Shown: positions 56,450-64,000 of the stretch, piece after piece
How the letters are laid out: each line of letters opens with the position of its first letter
Numbering within the stretch: position 1 is the first letter of the stretch
From: Alkalibacterium sp. MB6
GTDB lineage: Bacteria > Bacillota > Bacilli > Lactobacillales > Carnobacteriaceae_A
DNA: 64,000 nt
Direction: 5' to 3'
NCBI RefSeq assembly: GCF_009935905.1
Contig: NZ_PREX01000001.1
Span: 153,742-217,741 of the forward strand
Notes under the pieces: generated by a model
What the model saw: the letters and a program-made list of their open reading frames with translations, nothing else
Database searches by the model: none
Told to the model about the DNA's origin: nothing
Translations under genes and position numbers: made by a program

Positions 56450-56537
56450 CTGTCCCCCTCTTTACAGTAGTGTTTCACCTATTCTTAATTATTATACACA
56501 AAATCACTCACAAGTTTAAGCTAGTCAACCGTTATTC

Positions 56538-56566
56538 TTACACTCTTTGTTTGAGTGTGTTAAAAT
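56538..56566 (+). promoter_or_regulatory. Promoter of the small membrane protein gene
   Basis: TTACAC, 17-bp spacer, TAAAAT with an upstream TGT (extended -10). A TATAAT on the other strand (complement of 56491-56496) may serve pepA. Confidence 0.55.
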
Positions 56567-56617
56567 AGGGTTTAGAAAAACTTACTAGTGTCTGACATTA
56601 GAATAGGAGGAGTTCCA

Positions 56618-56971
56618 TTGTTTAATACTAAAAAAATGACTCAAAAAAGTTATAGCGGTGAAGATTGGGCTTATTTATCAGGAGCAGCAGTACTGGCTTT
56701 CATACTCGGTATGCTGACATTTTCTTTTTATAAAAAGAAAAAAACCTTAAATGCAGATGGTATTTTGAAGTCCATAAAAAAAGAATTTCTAAAAGAGGGA
56801 CCCATCGATGGGTCGTGGATTGAATTAACAAAAGTACCTTGGAAAAAATTTACTTATGAAACAGACGTTTATTACGGTGGAGTTTCTCGTTACGAAGAAA
56901 ACTCATTGGTACAGTACGAGTTTATCGCTGATGCTTACACTGGCAGTATCATTGATTTATATAGAGTCTAA
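56618..56971 (+). CDS. Small membrane protein of unknown function
   Basis: 117 residues starting at TTG 56618, 6 nt after AGGAGGAG; the open frame's first ten residues contain that ribosome-binding site. One transmembrane segment (about 20-38, AYLSGAAVLAFILGMLTFSFY), then a KKKK stop-transfer and a soluble domain with PIDGSWIELTKVPWKKFTYETDVYYGG. The C-terminal part resembles PepSY-type small domains (EFIADAYTGSIIDLYRV). Not otherwise recognised. Confidence 0.7.
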   Translation: MFNTKKMTQKSYSGEDWAYLSGAAVLAFILGMLTFSFYKKKKTLNADGILKSIKKEFLKEGPIDGSWIELTKVPWKKFTYETDVYYGGVSRYEENSLVQYEFIADAYTGSIIDLYRV

Positions 56972-57003
56972 CTCTTTCATTATTAGTCTTTACACAAAAA
57001 AAT

Positions 57004-57046
57004 ACGAACGAGCATCTTATCTTTCAGATAAATGATGCTCGTTCGT
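57004..57046. terminator. Bidirectional terminator before trmB
   Basis: ACGAACGAGCATC pairs with GATGCTCGTTCGT (13 bp), with an inner TATCT/AGATA stem; Ts on both strands. Confidence 0.9.
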
Positions 57047-57053
57047 TTTTAGT

Positions 57054-57695
57054 TTATGCTTTGAACTGAATAACCGCTTTGTATATGCGGTTTCCTTTTT
57101 GAGAAAACTTCTCTTCATATTCTGTCATGACGTTATCTTCTACATCACTGTTGTGAAGATCCAAATACACATGTGTTAACGATGCTGGGTAATGAGAAAA
57201 ACTCGTTAAAGAGTATTCAAATAAGCCTTGATTGTCCGTTTTAAAATGCAATTCCCCTTTATCGTGAAGAATCGCTTTGTAAACTGACAAGAATGATTTA
57301 TATGTTAACCGTCGTTTCTCATGACGGTTCTTTGGCCAAGGATCTGAAAAAGTTAAATGAATGCGATCAACTTCGCCTGGGGCAAAATAGTTTGTTAAAT
57401 CTTTAGCGTCTACTTGCATAAATTGAACATTAGGTAATTCTTCTTCAATTTGTTTTTCTAAGGCAGACACAATCACACTTGTTTGCAATTCTATTCCAAT
57501 AAAATTAATCGCTGGAAATTGTTTAGCCATATTAATAATAAATTGGCCTTTTCCACAGCCTATCTCAATGTGAATAGGCTTGTCGTTTCCAAATCTTTCT
57601 GCCCAACGTCCTTTCCACTCTTCCGGGGATGGGACCACAAAGTGTGGGTAGGCTTCTAGTTTCTCTTTTGCATAGGGTTTATGCCGTAATCTCAT
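57054..57695 (-). CDS. trmB: tRNA (guanine-N7-)-methyltransferase
   Basis: Methylates G46 in tRNA. 213 residues: SAM motif [13 protein letters not shown] at 41-53, [15 protein letters not shown] in the substrate loop, [13 protein letters not shown] near the C-terminus, all diagnostic of TrmB. It follows the YtmP-like gene (yt mP-trmB order of Bacillus), but a terminator hairpin lies between the two. Confidence 0.97.
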   Translation of the reverse strand: MRLRHKPYAKEKLEAYPHFVVPSPEEWKGRWAERFGNDKPIHIEIGCGKGQFIINMAKQFPAINFIGIELQTSVIVSALEKQIEEELPNVQFMQVDAKDLTNYFAPGEVDRIHLTFSDPWPKNRHEKRRLTYKSFLSVYKAILHDKGELHFKTDNQGLFEYSLTSFSHYPASLTHVYLDLHNSDVEDNVMTEYEEKFSQKGNRIYKAVIQFKA

Positions 57696-57726
57696 TTGCT
57701 TGCTCCTTTTTTTATATCTTAGTCAG

Positions 57727-57758
57727 TAAAAAAGGAACAGATGAGTTAACCTGTTCCT
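57727..57758 (-). terminator. Terminator-like hairpin between ytmP-like gene and trmB
   Basis: On the minus strand AGGAACAG pairs with CTGTTCCT around a 10-nt loop and is followed by six Ts. If fully active, trmB needs its own promoter; I found none convincing. Confidence 0.65.
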
Positions 57759-57795
57759 ACTTTCAGTGTAGTCATTCTAATCATGTTGAATTAAA

Positions 57796-58584
57796 TTAAG
57801 GAAATAGTGCTAATACATGATTTAACTTCAATAAATTTTGATTCATATCAATGAACTGTCTCTTCCCGTGGTTACTCTTAATATCTAAAATTAAATGAAC
57901 GGTAACATACCAGTATAGTGTTTCCTGTGACGCTGAGGGATCATAATAAGCAAAGCGCTCCAACCAGTCGTTCCAGTCGATAGGTTTAATATAGCGAACG
58001 AGCAACTGTGCAATATCATATAGCGGATCTGATAATATAACTGAATCCCAGTCTACTAAAAATAATTCCTGATCTTCTGACAGTAATAAGTTCTTATGCG
58101 AAATATCTCCGTGGCAAACCACGCTATCTTCTTGACTTTGAGGTTCAGGCAGATTGTTCTTTAACCAAGCCATTGCCTGTTTGATTAGGGGGTGGGACAT
58201 TAAATCAGGAGCCAGTTTATACACACAGTCATAGTAAAAATCAGACGGCTTATATACTTTACCACCCAGTCGATGCAGCATTCTTTTCAAGCTCTTTGAT
58301 CCGTGTACTTTTTGAATAATATCAGAAACGTTTATTGCATCCATTTCTTCACGATGCAAGGTCCTGCCACTACACCACTCTTGAGCAGTCAGAACGTCTC
58401 CGTTGCCTATTCTTTTTGTCCAGACCAGCTTAGGGGAAATGCCTTCTAACGACAAGGCAGCCAAAAAAGGTGAAGAGTTACGCTTAAGAAATAAAACTTC
58501 TTCATTTTTTGTACCCATATATGCCGTCCCGGTGTCTCCGCCAATAGGATGTAATTGCCACCCCGTTTCTCTTTCAAGTTCCAT
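57796..58584 (-). CDS. ytmP: APH-like phosphotransferase (YtmP)
   Basis: 262-residue kinase-fold protein of the choline/aminoglycoside phosphotransferase group. The catalytic loop is VCHGDISHKNLL (HGD at 158-160) and the metal motif VDWDS (D178, D180). The small-molecule substrate is unknown. Conserved neighbour of trmB in Firmicutes. Confidence 0.87.
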   Translation of the reverse strand: MELERETGWQLHPIGGDTGTAYMGTKNEEVLFLKRNSSPFLAALSLEGISPKLVWTKRIGNGDVLTAQEWCSGRTLHREEMDAINVSDIIQKVHGSKSLKRMLHRLGGKVYKPSDFYYDCVYKLAPDLMSHPLIKQAMAWLKNNLPEPQSQEDSVVCHGDISHKNLLLSEDQELFLVDWDSVILSDPLYDIAQLLVRYIKPIDWNDWLERFAYYDPSASQETLYWYVTVHLILDIKSNHGKRQFIDMNQNLLKLNHVLALFP

Positions 58585-58643
58585 AATGTCTCAATCCTTT
58601 TTTATACTTGCGTTAACTACCTACAGACAACGATGTATCTTCT

Positions 58644-58672
58644 ATTTTAGGAATAAAATACACTTCCGTCAA
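58644..58672 (-). promoter_or_regulatory. Promoter of ytmP
   Basis: On the minus strand TTGACG (complement of 58667-58672), 17-bp spacer, TAAAAT (complement of 58644-58649). The leader is about 55 nt. Confidence 0.8.
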
Positions 58673-58741
58673 GCGCATAGGTGTTCTTTTTATTTTGAAA
58701 GCAAAGAAAAAGTCACACTCTTTCTATCCTTCCCTATCTCC

Positions 58742-59944
58742 TTAAGCTTTCTTCCTGAGTCGCTTGGGTACATATACATAAATAAATCCCAAAATAAACA
58801 CTAGATTAATCAACACTAATACAGTTGCTTCTACGACTCCGCTATTTAGTGCTAGTAGGAAGAACACTAGTCCAGCAGCTAATAGTAAGTAAAGCAACAA
58901 CTGTTGAATGGCACGCTCTCTAAGTTTATTGGATAAAGGGTATAATCTAAAGGTAATGGATTGCTGAATCATCTGATTTAAAGGCAGTAGTTGAAAGCCA
59001 ATGAGATAAAGGAACAGTATACTGATTAATAGATTGATTATCAAGCTGTCTGTAAAGACTATCACGATACCACCTATAACTGTTAACCTTAAATATAACC
59101 CACTAAATGACGTATTTCTTATAAACACTCTAGCCAAATAAAAGATCGTTGGAGAAGCATCTGTAAATCGCGAGGAGAATAGTCCATCCAGCCATTTGAA
59201 ACGTCTCACTTTATTAGAATGATAAGGTGTTTCTACGAACAAATTAAGCAACCTATAAAGACTGTTCACACGTTTTGATTCAGATTCAATTAAATATTCA
59301 AAGTCCCATCGAGTTGTTTTTTCATAGTAGAAACTGAACCAAATGAGTCCTAAGACAGTTGCTACTGACAGCACAAAGCCAACGACGATGGATAAAAACA
59401 AACTGATAATAAGCCCCATACTCGCAAGAAAGATAAATGATTGTCTAAGCACAACATAATCTTTCTGTTTACCTTCATTGTATAAGGACATTAACTGACT
59501 CGCCTTCCAGCAAACTAATGTCACCACCCACATCACAGCTTCTGCTTGAGTAATAGCTAGCGTAACTGTAAGCAGTGGCAGAGACATAAAACCCACTAAC
59601 ATCATGAATATGGAAAAAAAACTAACCGAAAAGACTAGATTCCCTTTCATAACCGCTTCAAGTTCTTCTTCCAATGGCAGTAAAAACACACTATCTGCTG
59701 GCTCTATTAGCGTTCGTACCCTTCCTATGGTTAATACCCCTATAAGAATCACTAACAAAACAAGCCTAGGTAGTACAGCACCCAAATTGACCGTCTCAAC
59801 GTATTCAGAATAAGTAAAGCCTAAAGCACCAAAAAGGAGAAGCAAAGCTAAGACAAAGTGGTCATTCAAGACATACTTCAAGTATTTGCCCAGTTTTTTA
59901 TAGTAAACTTGACGTCTTCTTTTAAATAAATGATCTGTTGTCAT
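58742..59944 (-). CDS. ecsB: ABC transporter permease EcsB
   Basis: 400-residue membrane protein with about ten to twelve hydrophobic segments, typical of EcsB. The Ecs system affects protein secretion, regulated intramembrane proteolysis and competence in Bacilli; its substrate is not settled. The start overlaps the ecsA stop by 4 nt. No ecsC follows. Confidence 0.9.
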   Translation of the reverse strand: MTTDHLFKRRRQVYYKKLGKYLKYVLNDHFVLALLLLFGALGFTYSEYVETVNLGAVLPRLVLLVILIGVLTIGRVRTLIEPADSVFLLPLEEELEAVMKGNLVFSVSFFSIFMMLVGFMSLPLLTVTLAITQAEAVMWVVTLVCWKASQLMSLYNEGKQKDYVVLRQSFIFLASMGLIISLFLSIVVGFVLSVATVLGLIWFSFYYEKTTRWDFEYLIESESKRVNSLYRLLNLFVETPYHSNKVRRFKWLDGLFSSRFTDASPTIFYLARVFIRNTSFSGLYLRLTVIGGIVIVFTDSLIINLLISILFLYLIGFQLLPLNQMIQQSITFRLYPLSNKLRERAIQQLLLYLLLAAGLVFFLLALNSGVVEATVLVLINLVFILGFIYVYVPKRLRKKA

Positions 59945-60681
59945 TGCGTGAACCCTTCCCTATCTGCTAGGCGAGTATACATGTCATCCAGACTAGCACC
60001 AGGCGAGTTAAAGTGAAGACGCAATTCTTCCAGTGTCCCTTGTGCATAGATTATTCCTTGATCTATAATAATAAATCGATCACAAATGCGTTCAGCATTG
60101 GCTAAAACGTGTGTAGACATCAAGATGGAAGCGCCTTGAGTTTTCTTTTCTACTATTAAGTTAATGAGGTCTCTAATGGCTAGTGGATCTAAACCTAAAA
60201 AAGGCTCATCAATAATATAAAGGGAGGGATCGATAATAAATGCACACACGATCATGACTTTTTGCTTCATCCCTTTAGAAAAATCACTCGGAAACCATTC
60301 CAGACGCCCATCCAGTCGAAACATCGATAACAAGGGTTCTGCTCGTTTCATCGCCTCGTCTTTTCCCACACCAAAAGCCATACCAGTAATCTCTATGTGT
60401 TCTCTTAGAGTTAATTCATCATAAAGTAAGGGTGTTTCGGGAATAAACCCTATTTTTCTTCTATACTCTTCGGGTGCTTCGTTCAAGCTCTTTCCGTCCA
60501 ACTTAATCTCCCCAGCAAAAGGTTCCATTAAGCCCATAATATGGCGGATAGTTGTGCTTTTCCCTGCCCCGTTCAATCCAATTAAACCAATCAATTCACC
60601 ATCGTTAATAGTGAAAGAGATATCCTTTAACACAGGAATTCGACTGTATCCACCAGTTACATTATTTACTGTTAAACTCAT
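59941..60681 (-). CDS. ecsA: ABC transporter ATP-binding protein EcsA
   Basis: ATPase partner of EcsB, 246 residues from ATG 60681 (MSLTVNNVTGGYS) after GGAGGTTAG. Walker A GLNGAGKST at 35-43, signature FSKGMKQKVMI near 131, Walker B LYIIDEPFLGLDP near 154, H-loop STHVL. Divergent from the HIT gene, as in Bacillus (hit-ecsA). Confidence 0.95.
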   Translation of the reverse strand: MSLTVNNVTGGYSRIPVLKDISFTINDGELIGLIGLNGAGKSTTIRHIMGLMEPFAGEIKLDGKSLNEAPEEYRRKIGFIPETPLLYDELTLREHIEITGMAFGVGKDEAMKRAEPLLSMFRLDGRLEWFPSDFSKGMKQKVMIVCAFIIDPSLYIIDEPFLGLDPLAIRDLINLIVEKKTQGASILMSTHVLANAERICDRFIIIDQGIIYAQGTLEELRLHFNSPGASLDDMYTRLADREGFTQ

Positions 60682-60714
60682 ATATCGACTAACCTCCATA
60701 AACTATGTAGGTTT

Positions 60715-60723
60715 ATTTTACCA
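60715..60723 (-). promoter_or_regulatory. Extended -10 promoter for ecsAB
   Basis: On the minus strand TGGTAAAAT lies 34 nt before the ecsA start; the -35 is weak. Confidence 0.45.
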
Positions 60724-60823
60724 CAGCTGAACACCTTTAAAACAGCTCCTGTGCTTCTTTTTATTATTTCCACATAATCTATGATAAACTGTGACTATAT
60801 AGCGAAAAAGAGAGAGGGATAGT

Positions 60824-61255
60824 ATGAGCGACTGTATTTTTTGTAAAATTATAGATGGGGAGATTCCTGGTCGAAAAATATATGAAGATGAGGATGTCTT
60901 CGCTTTTTTAGATATTTCTCAAGTCACAAAAGGACACACCTTAGTTATTTCAAAAGAACACGTAAGGAACATATTCGATTATTCTGACGAGTTAGCTGCT
61001 ACAGTATTCTCTAAAATACCCAAAATTGCCAGAGCAGTAAAAACGTTTGATCCAGAAGTTAAAGGGCTAAATCTGCTGATGAATAATGAGCCTATCGCTT
61101 CTCAAAGTGTCTTTCATGGACATGTACACTTACTGCCCCGTTATTCAGAACATAACGACGGCTTTGGCTTGAAATGGGAAGAGCACAGCAGTGACTATTC
61201 AGACCAAGAGCTTGATGATATTCAGCAAGCCGTGATTAAAGCATTAGACAATTAA
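60824..61255 (+). CDS. hit: HIT family protein
   Basis: 143-residue histidine-triad nucleotide hydrolase/transferase. The triad is H98-H100-H102 in FHGHVHLLPRY, and C4/C7 (CIFC) may bind zinc with distal His. Family members hydrolyse adenosine phosphoramidates; the substrate here is unknown. First gene of a two-gene plus-strand operon. Confidence 0.95.
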   Translation: MSDCIFCKIIDGEIPGRKIYEDEDVFAFLDISQVTKGHTLVISKEHVRNIFDYSDELAATVFSKIPKIARAVKTFDPEVKGLNLLMNNEPIASQSVFHGHVHLLPRYSEHNDGFGLKWEEHSSDYSDQELDDIQQAVIKALDN

Positions 61256-61269
61256 AAGGAGGAAGACAC

Positions 61270-61626
61270 ATGAATCATTTTTTACTAGGTAGTCTGTCTG
61301 GAGTTGTTTTGGGAGGCATTTACGGCCTTGTTAAAACACCACGTCCAGGGAAAGAAAATCAACAAATGGCGAAAGATTACGTCGATGATGCAAATAAAAA
61401 TGTTCAAGATGTAACCGAAAAAGTGAATCACCTTAAAGAATCAATCAGTCAGTTGACCGATGAAGTCAAATTTGTTCAAAAAGAATTTGTTCCCGACGTT
61501 CAGGCAACCGTCACTGATTTTCAACATCAAACGCAACCTCGTTTAAGACGTATTCAAGAACAAACTGAAAAGATCCAATCAGAAGTAGAAAAAGCAACGA
61601 CTAACCTGTCCAATCCAACCAGTTAG
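61270..61626 (+). CDS. YtxH-like membrane-anchored coiled-coil protein
   Basis: 118 residues: one N-terminal hydrophobic segment (about 4-20, LLGSLSGVVLGGIYGLV) with small residues, then a long Q/E/K-rich helical region with heptad-like spacing (about 45-112). Resembles YhaH/YtxH proteins of unknown function that follow hit. It starts after AAAGGAGGAAG and ends at a strong terminator. Confidence 0.78.
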   Translation: MNHFLLGSLSGVVLGGIYGLVKTPRPGKENQQMAKDYVDDANKNVQDVTEKVNHLKESISQLTDEVKFVQKEFVPDVQATVTDFQHQTQPRLRRIQEQTEKIQSEVEKATTNLSNPTS

Positions 61627-61644
61627 TTGGTAAACAGTGGCATA

Positions 61645-61685
61645 TAAAAAAGAGGCTGGGACAAAAAAGTCCTAACCTCTTTTTT
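61645..61685. terminator. Bidirectional terminator with dispersed-repeat sequence
   Basis: AAAAAGAGG(C)T(G)GGAC pairs with GTCC(T)A(A)CCTCTTTTT. The sequence AGAGGCTGGGACAAAAAAGT resembles a terminator-like repeat scattered through Enterococcus, Listeria and relatives. Confidence 0.8.
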
Positions 61686-61702
61686 CTTTACTCTTTTTTC
61701 TT

Positions 61703-62704
61703 TTACTCGTCGTCTTGTGATGTATCTGTATCTTCTTCAGTTTCTGTGTCAGCATCAGTGTCTGTTTCGTCTGTTGCATCTTCTTCTACTGGTTCTTCAC
61801 CAGGCTCTTCTGTCGGTAGTTCAGGAGTAGCCATGAATTGCTGCATAGCGCCACTCAATTCTTCATCAGTGATTTGAACGTTAGCATTACGTACTAATTC
61901 GCCAACGGCTTCTTGTACCACTTGTGGATCATTCAGGTAAGATTCAATAAGCATGTCTTCAATGTTTTCACGCTCTTCTTCAAATGTACCTTTTTCACCG
62001 TTGTCTACCAATTTAATGATGTGGTAGCCGTATTCTGTTGCAACGGGCTCTTGAGTAACTTCGCCCTCTTCTAGTTGGTTAGCTGCTTCTTCAAACTCAG
62101 GAACGAAACGTCCTTGTTCAAGAGGTAACTCTCCATTAGCAGGAACTGTACCGTGATCGATAGAATGTTCAGATACAAGCTCTCCAAATTCAGCGCCATC
62201 GTTTACTTGGCTAATAATATCTTGTGCTAATTCTTCTTCTTCAACTAAAATATGAGCTACTGTAGGAAGCACTTCATATTCGTCATAAGCTGCTTGAATA
62301 TCTTCTTCAGTGATTTCAACATGGTTTTCTACCGCGCGTCTCACGTGAAGAGTCATTCTCAAACTGTCTTTCACTTCATCTGCACTTAAACCTTGGTTTT
62401 CAATTGTATTCTCGAATTCCTCTACGCCACCAAATTGTTCAGCTTCTGCAGTATAAAGTTCATCTATTTCTTCTTCTGTTACTTCGTCATCGTAAGCTTC
62501 TGCTAAAATGTCTTCTAACAGAATTTGTTGAAGCATTTGTTCACCAAACGTCATACCGCTTTGAGTGACTTCATTTTTCATTCTTTCGTATAGCTCGTCT
62601 TCACGAACTCTACCCGCTTCTGTAGAAGCTACCTCGGGGCTTTGCCCACAACTTGCTAAAAATAAACCTGATGCAGCTACTGCACCTAATAACCATTTTT
62701 CCAT
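61703..62704 (-). CDS. prsA: Foldase lipoprotein PrsA (parvulin peptidyl-prolyl isomerase)
   Basis: Membrane-anchored extracytoplasmic chaperone for exported proteins. 333 residues: signal peptide with lipobox LASC (lipidated C19), an N-terminal chaperone region, a parvulin domain (about 150-238: VAHILVEEEELAQDII, FGELVSEHSID, YGYHIIKLVD), and a C-terminal tail of about 35 residues that is almost all D, E and T. It is convergent with the hit operon, the usual neighbourhood in Bacilli. Confidence 0.93.
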   Translation of the reverse strand: MEKWLLGAVAASGLFLASCGQSPEVASTEAGRVREDELYERMKNEVTQSGMTFGEQMLQQILLEDILAEAYDDEVTEEEIDELYTAEAEQFGGVEEFENTIENQGLSADEVKDSLRMTLHVRRAVENHVEITEEDIQAAYDEYEVLPTVAHILVEEEELAQDIISQVNDGAEFGELVSEHSIDHGTVPANGELPLEQGRFVPEFEEAANQLEEGEVTQEPVATEYGYHIIKLVDNGEKGTFEEERENIEDMLIESYLNDPQVVQEAVGELVRNANVQITDEELSGAMQQFMATPELPTEEPGEEPVEEDATDETDTDADTETEEDTDTSQDDE

Positions 62705-62853
62705 TCTACTTATTACACATCCTATGTTATATTTTCCACATACTCATTAGTTGTTAGACTAACTGTACCTCAATTAATATAACACAGGTCACTAAAAATT
62801 GAAAACCCTTATCAAAAATAATGGTAACATTTCATAAACAATTCGTTAAATAG

Positions 62854-63822
62854 TCAAGATTCGTGATGGTCAATAGGCGGTTCCATTGTTTTTTTATAAA
62901 AGGAGCGATTGCCCATAGCCCAGATCCGTTCGCTAAATTCGCCCGGTTCAGTTTTTCTTAATGCCCCTTGCATCATATTCATTTTTGCATCAATTTGATC
63001 AATATAATGAATCATTTCAGCTTCAGGAATTTGCGGCCGTACCGGAGAACCGTACTCTAATTCCCCATGGTGTGCCAAAACTAAATGCTTCAACATTAAT
63101 ACATCTTCATGGTTTTCGTCTATTTTAAGTTCTTGACAGGCTTTCGTTATTTCATTATTAATTAAAACAATGTGACCTATCAACTTGCCTTCCAACGTAT
63201 ACTCAGTGGCCGTCGGTCCAGTCAGTTCGATGACTTTACCTACATCATGTAAAATGATGCCTGCATATAATAATGACGCATTCAAATCTTCATAAATGGT
63301 TACAAGAGACTGAGCAATTTTCAACATACATACCGTATGATAGGCTAATCCTCCTAAAAAGGCGTGGTGATTCTTTTTAGCTGCTGGACTTTGGAAAAAA
63401 TCCCGTTGATACTTTTTCATAATGTGACGGACAATCCGATTTAAATTGGCATTCGTTATATCAAACATCGCTTTATTAAAGGCTTCAATCATTTTTTCTT
63501 TTTGTATGGGTGCTCGTTCCACATATAAATCGGGATTCGACGGTTCATCTTCTTTTGCTACCCTTATTGAACCAATTCTCAACTGGGGGTTGCCATTATA
63601 TTCTTCTCTTTTCCCTTCAACTTTAACGACTATCCCTGCTCTGTATTGCTCCACTTCCTCAGGCGTCACGTCCCAGTAATTGGCGTTGATTTCGCCACTT
63701 GTGTCTTGAAACGTAAAAGCTAAATAAGGCTTATTTGTGCGGGTTACTTTTTCAGCTGCCGCTTTAATAAGCAGAAAAATATTGACCTGCTCATCTTTTT
63801 GGTAGTCATACAGTTTTTTCAT
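62854..63822 (-). CDS. yhaM: 3'-5' exoribonuclease YhaM
   Basis: RNase active on RNA and ssDNA 3' ends. 322 residues from ATG 63822 (MKKLYDYQKDEQV); a GTG one codon earlier is less likely. OB-fold domain 1-95 and an HD domain with H162 (YHTVCML) and H192-D193 (ILHDVGKV), plus HLVLAHHGELEYGSP. The ribosome-binding site GAGGAG lies 12 nt upstream, and only about 37 bp separate the start from a mobile-element end. Confidence 0.95.
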   Translation of the reverse strand: MKKLYDYQKDEQVNIFLLIKAAAEKVTRTNKPYLAFTFQDTSGEINANYWDVTPEEVEQYRAGIVVKVEGKREEYNGNPQLRIGSIRVAKEDEPSNPDLYVERAPIQKEKMIEAFNKAMFDITNANLNRIVRHIMKKYQRDFFQSPAAKKNHHAFLGGLAYHTVCMLKIAQSLVTIYEDLNASLLYAGIILHDVGKVIELTGPTATEYTLEGKLIGHIVLINNEITKACQELKIDENHEDVLMLKHLVLAHHGELEYGSPVRPQIPEAEMIHYIDQIDAKMNMMQGALRKTEPGEFSERIWAMGNRSFYKKTMEPPIDHHES

Positions 63823-63860
63823 CACTCAACACGTCTCCTCTAAAATCATATTGGGTTTAG

Positions 63861-64000
63861 TGAACCTCCCATCACTAAAGTGACGGGCTTCTTGGGTCGT
63901 AGTCACTTTTACTAGCTGACTAAATATACCAAGCTCAAAGGGGTGAACCCTCCCCGTTGTTTTTTACCTTACTAAATTGAGTAAGTTCTTACTGGCATTA
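63861..64000 (-). ncRNA. Probable omega RNA (reRNA) of an IS200/IS605-type element, 3' end
   Basis: Read on the minus strand, this stretch follows the tnpB stop with GGGG(AGGGTTCA)CCCC, then TTTGAGCTTGG, then a terminal stem CCCGTCAC-TTTA-GTGATGGG (8 bp, one G-T) and AGGTTCAC. Such an end (hairpin plus GGAGGTTCAC-like right end) is typical of Firmicutes TnpB guide RNAs. The guide would be the flank beyond 63860. The class is inferred; the 5' part lies outside the window. Confidence 0.65.
63861..64000 (-). mobile_element. Right end of an IS200/IS605 (IS1341-like) element, truncated by the window
   Basis: The last tnpB codons plus the structured right end. The likely boundary is near 63860, 38 bp before the yhaM start. 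Elements of this type have no terminal inverted repeats and make no target duplication, so the boundary is placed by the TTCAC end only. Confidence 0.6.
63964..64000 (-). CDS. tnpB: RNA-guided nuclease TnpB, last codons only
   Basis: Only the final residues are in the window, reading ...NASKNLLNLVR then TAA at 63964-63966. This matches the DRDxNAxxNL end of the RuvC-like domain of TnpB/OrfB proteins, and the flanking right-end structure supports it. Whether the gene is intact cannot be judged. Confidence 0.65.
   Translation of the reverse strand, partial: NASKNLLNLVR

Noticed and set aside
1..64000. tRNA, rRNA, CRISPR array, prophage or toxin-antitoxin locus
   Set aside because: Looked for on both strands; no cloverleaf, regular spacer-repeat array, phage gene block or small paired toxin genes were recognised.

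Overview
This is 64 kb of chromosomal backbone from a low-GC Gram-positive bacterium of the order Lactobacillales. The dcw cluster lacks murE and ftsW. The order yqeG-yqeH-yhbY-nadD-yqeK-rsfS-yqeM-tmcAL, a Spx/MecA/CoiA/PepF/SpxH block, Enzyme I/HPr, a PTS-linked cre site and CtsR boxes all fit that order. The acidic tails on exported and surface proteins and the gene content suggest a Carnobacteriaceae-like genus (Alkalibacterium or Marinilactibacillus type). That last step is inference; no 16S gene is present. Most genes lie on the minus strand, so operons read right to left. I see no tRNA, rRNA, CRISPR array, prophage or complete insertion sequence. One mobile-element end lies at the right edge. 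|| Layout from left to right: (1) 1-10 kb, cell division and wall: ftsA (cut by the edge), divIB, murG, murD, mraY, pbpB, ftsL, rsmH, mraZ, read from a promoter before mraZ that carries 10-bp-spaced GTGG repeats. (2) 10-17 kb: DUF3397, rpmF and DUF177 from a consensus promoter, then an eight-gene ribosome-assembly/NAD/tRNA-modification operon. (3) 17-24 kb: a YkuJ-like protein, a 3-hydroxyisobutyrate dehydrogenase family enzyme, ptsHI with a cre site inside its promoter, divergent clpE with CtsR boxes, and a SleB-type wall hydrolase. (4) 24-32 kb: RF3, an AI-2E/PerM-type permease, a GNAT enzyme, a pseudouridine synthase/metallo-beta-lactamase/DUF3006 operon, relQ-nadK, and a divergent CYTH protein. 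(5) 32-38 kb: the Spx proteolysis neighbourhood, with SpxH, PepF, CoiA, MecA and Spx. (6) 38-45 kb: lipoate ligase, MBL hydrolase, HemY-like oxidase, infC-rpmI-rplT with a leader RNA, and thrS behind a T-box. (7) 45-57 kb: dnaB-dnaI, nrdR, coaE, mutM, polA, murC, a short SftA-like relic, ytpR and an M42 aminopeptidase. (8) 57-64 kb: trmB, a YtmP kinase, ecsAB, a HIT protein, a YtxH-like protein, PrsA, YhaM, and the last codons of a tnpB gene with the 3' end of its probable omega RNA. || The most interesting points are these: the TnpB/omega-RNA end abutting yhaM; the SftA-locus gene that has lost its ATPase; an apparent ATA start for infC; a perfect hairpin between the Shine-Dalgarno sequence and the start codon of the M42 peptidase; an inverted repeat centred on the spx -10; and the cre site occupying the ptsHI spacer. 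No obviously new multi-gene system is visible. Starts were re-chosen by ribosome-binding site and family alignment wherever the longest open frame looked wrong.
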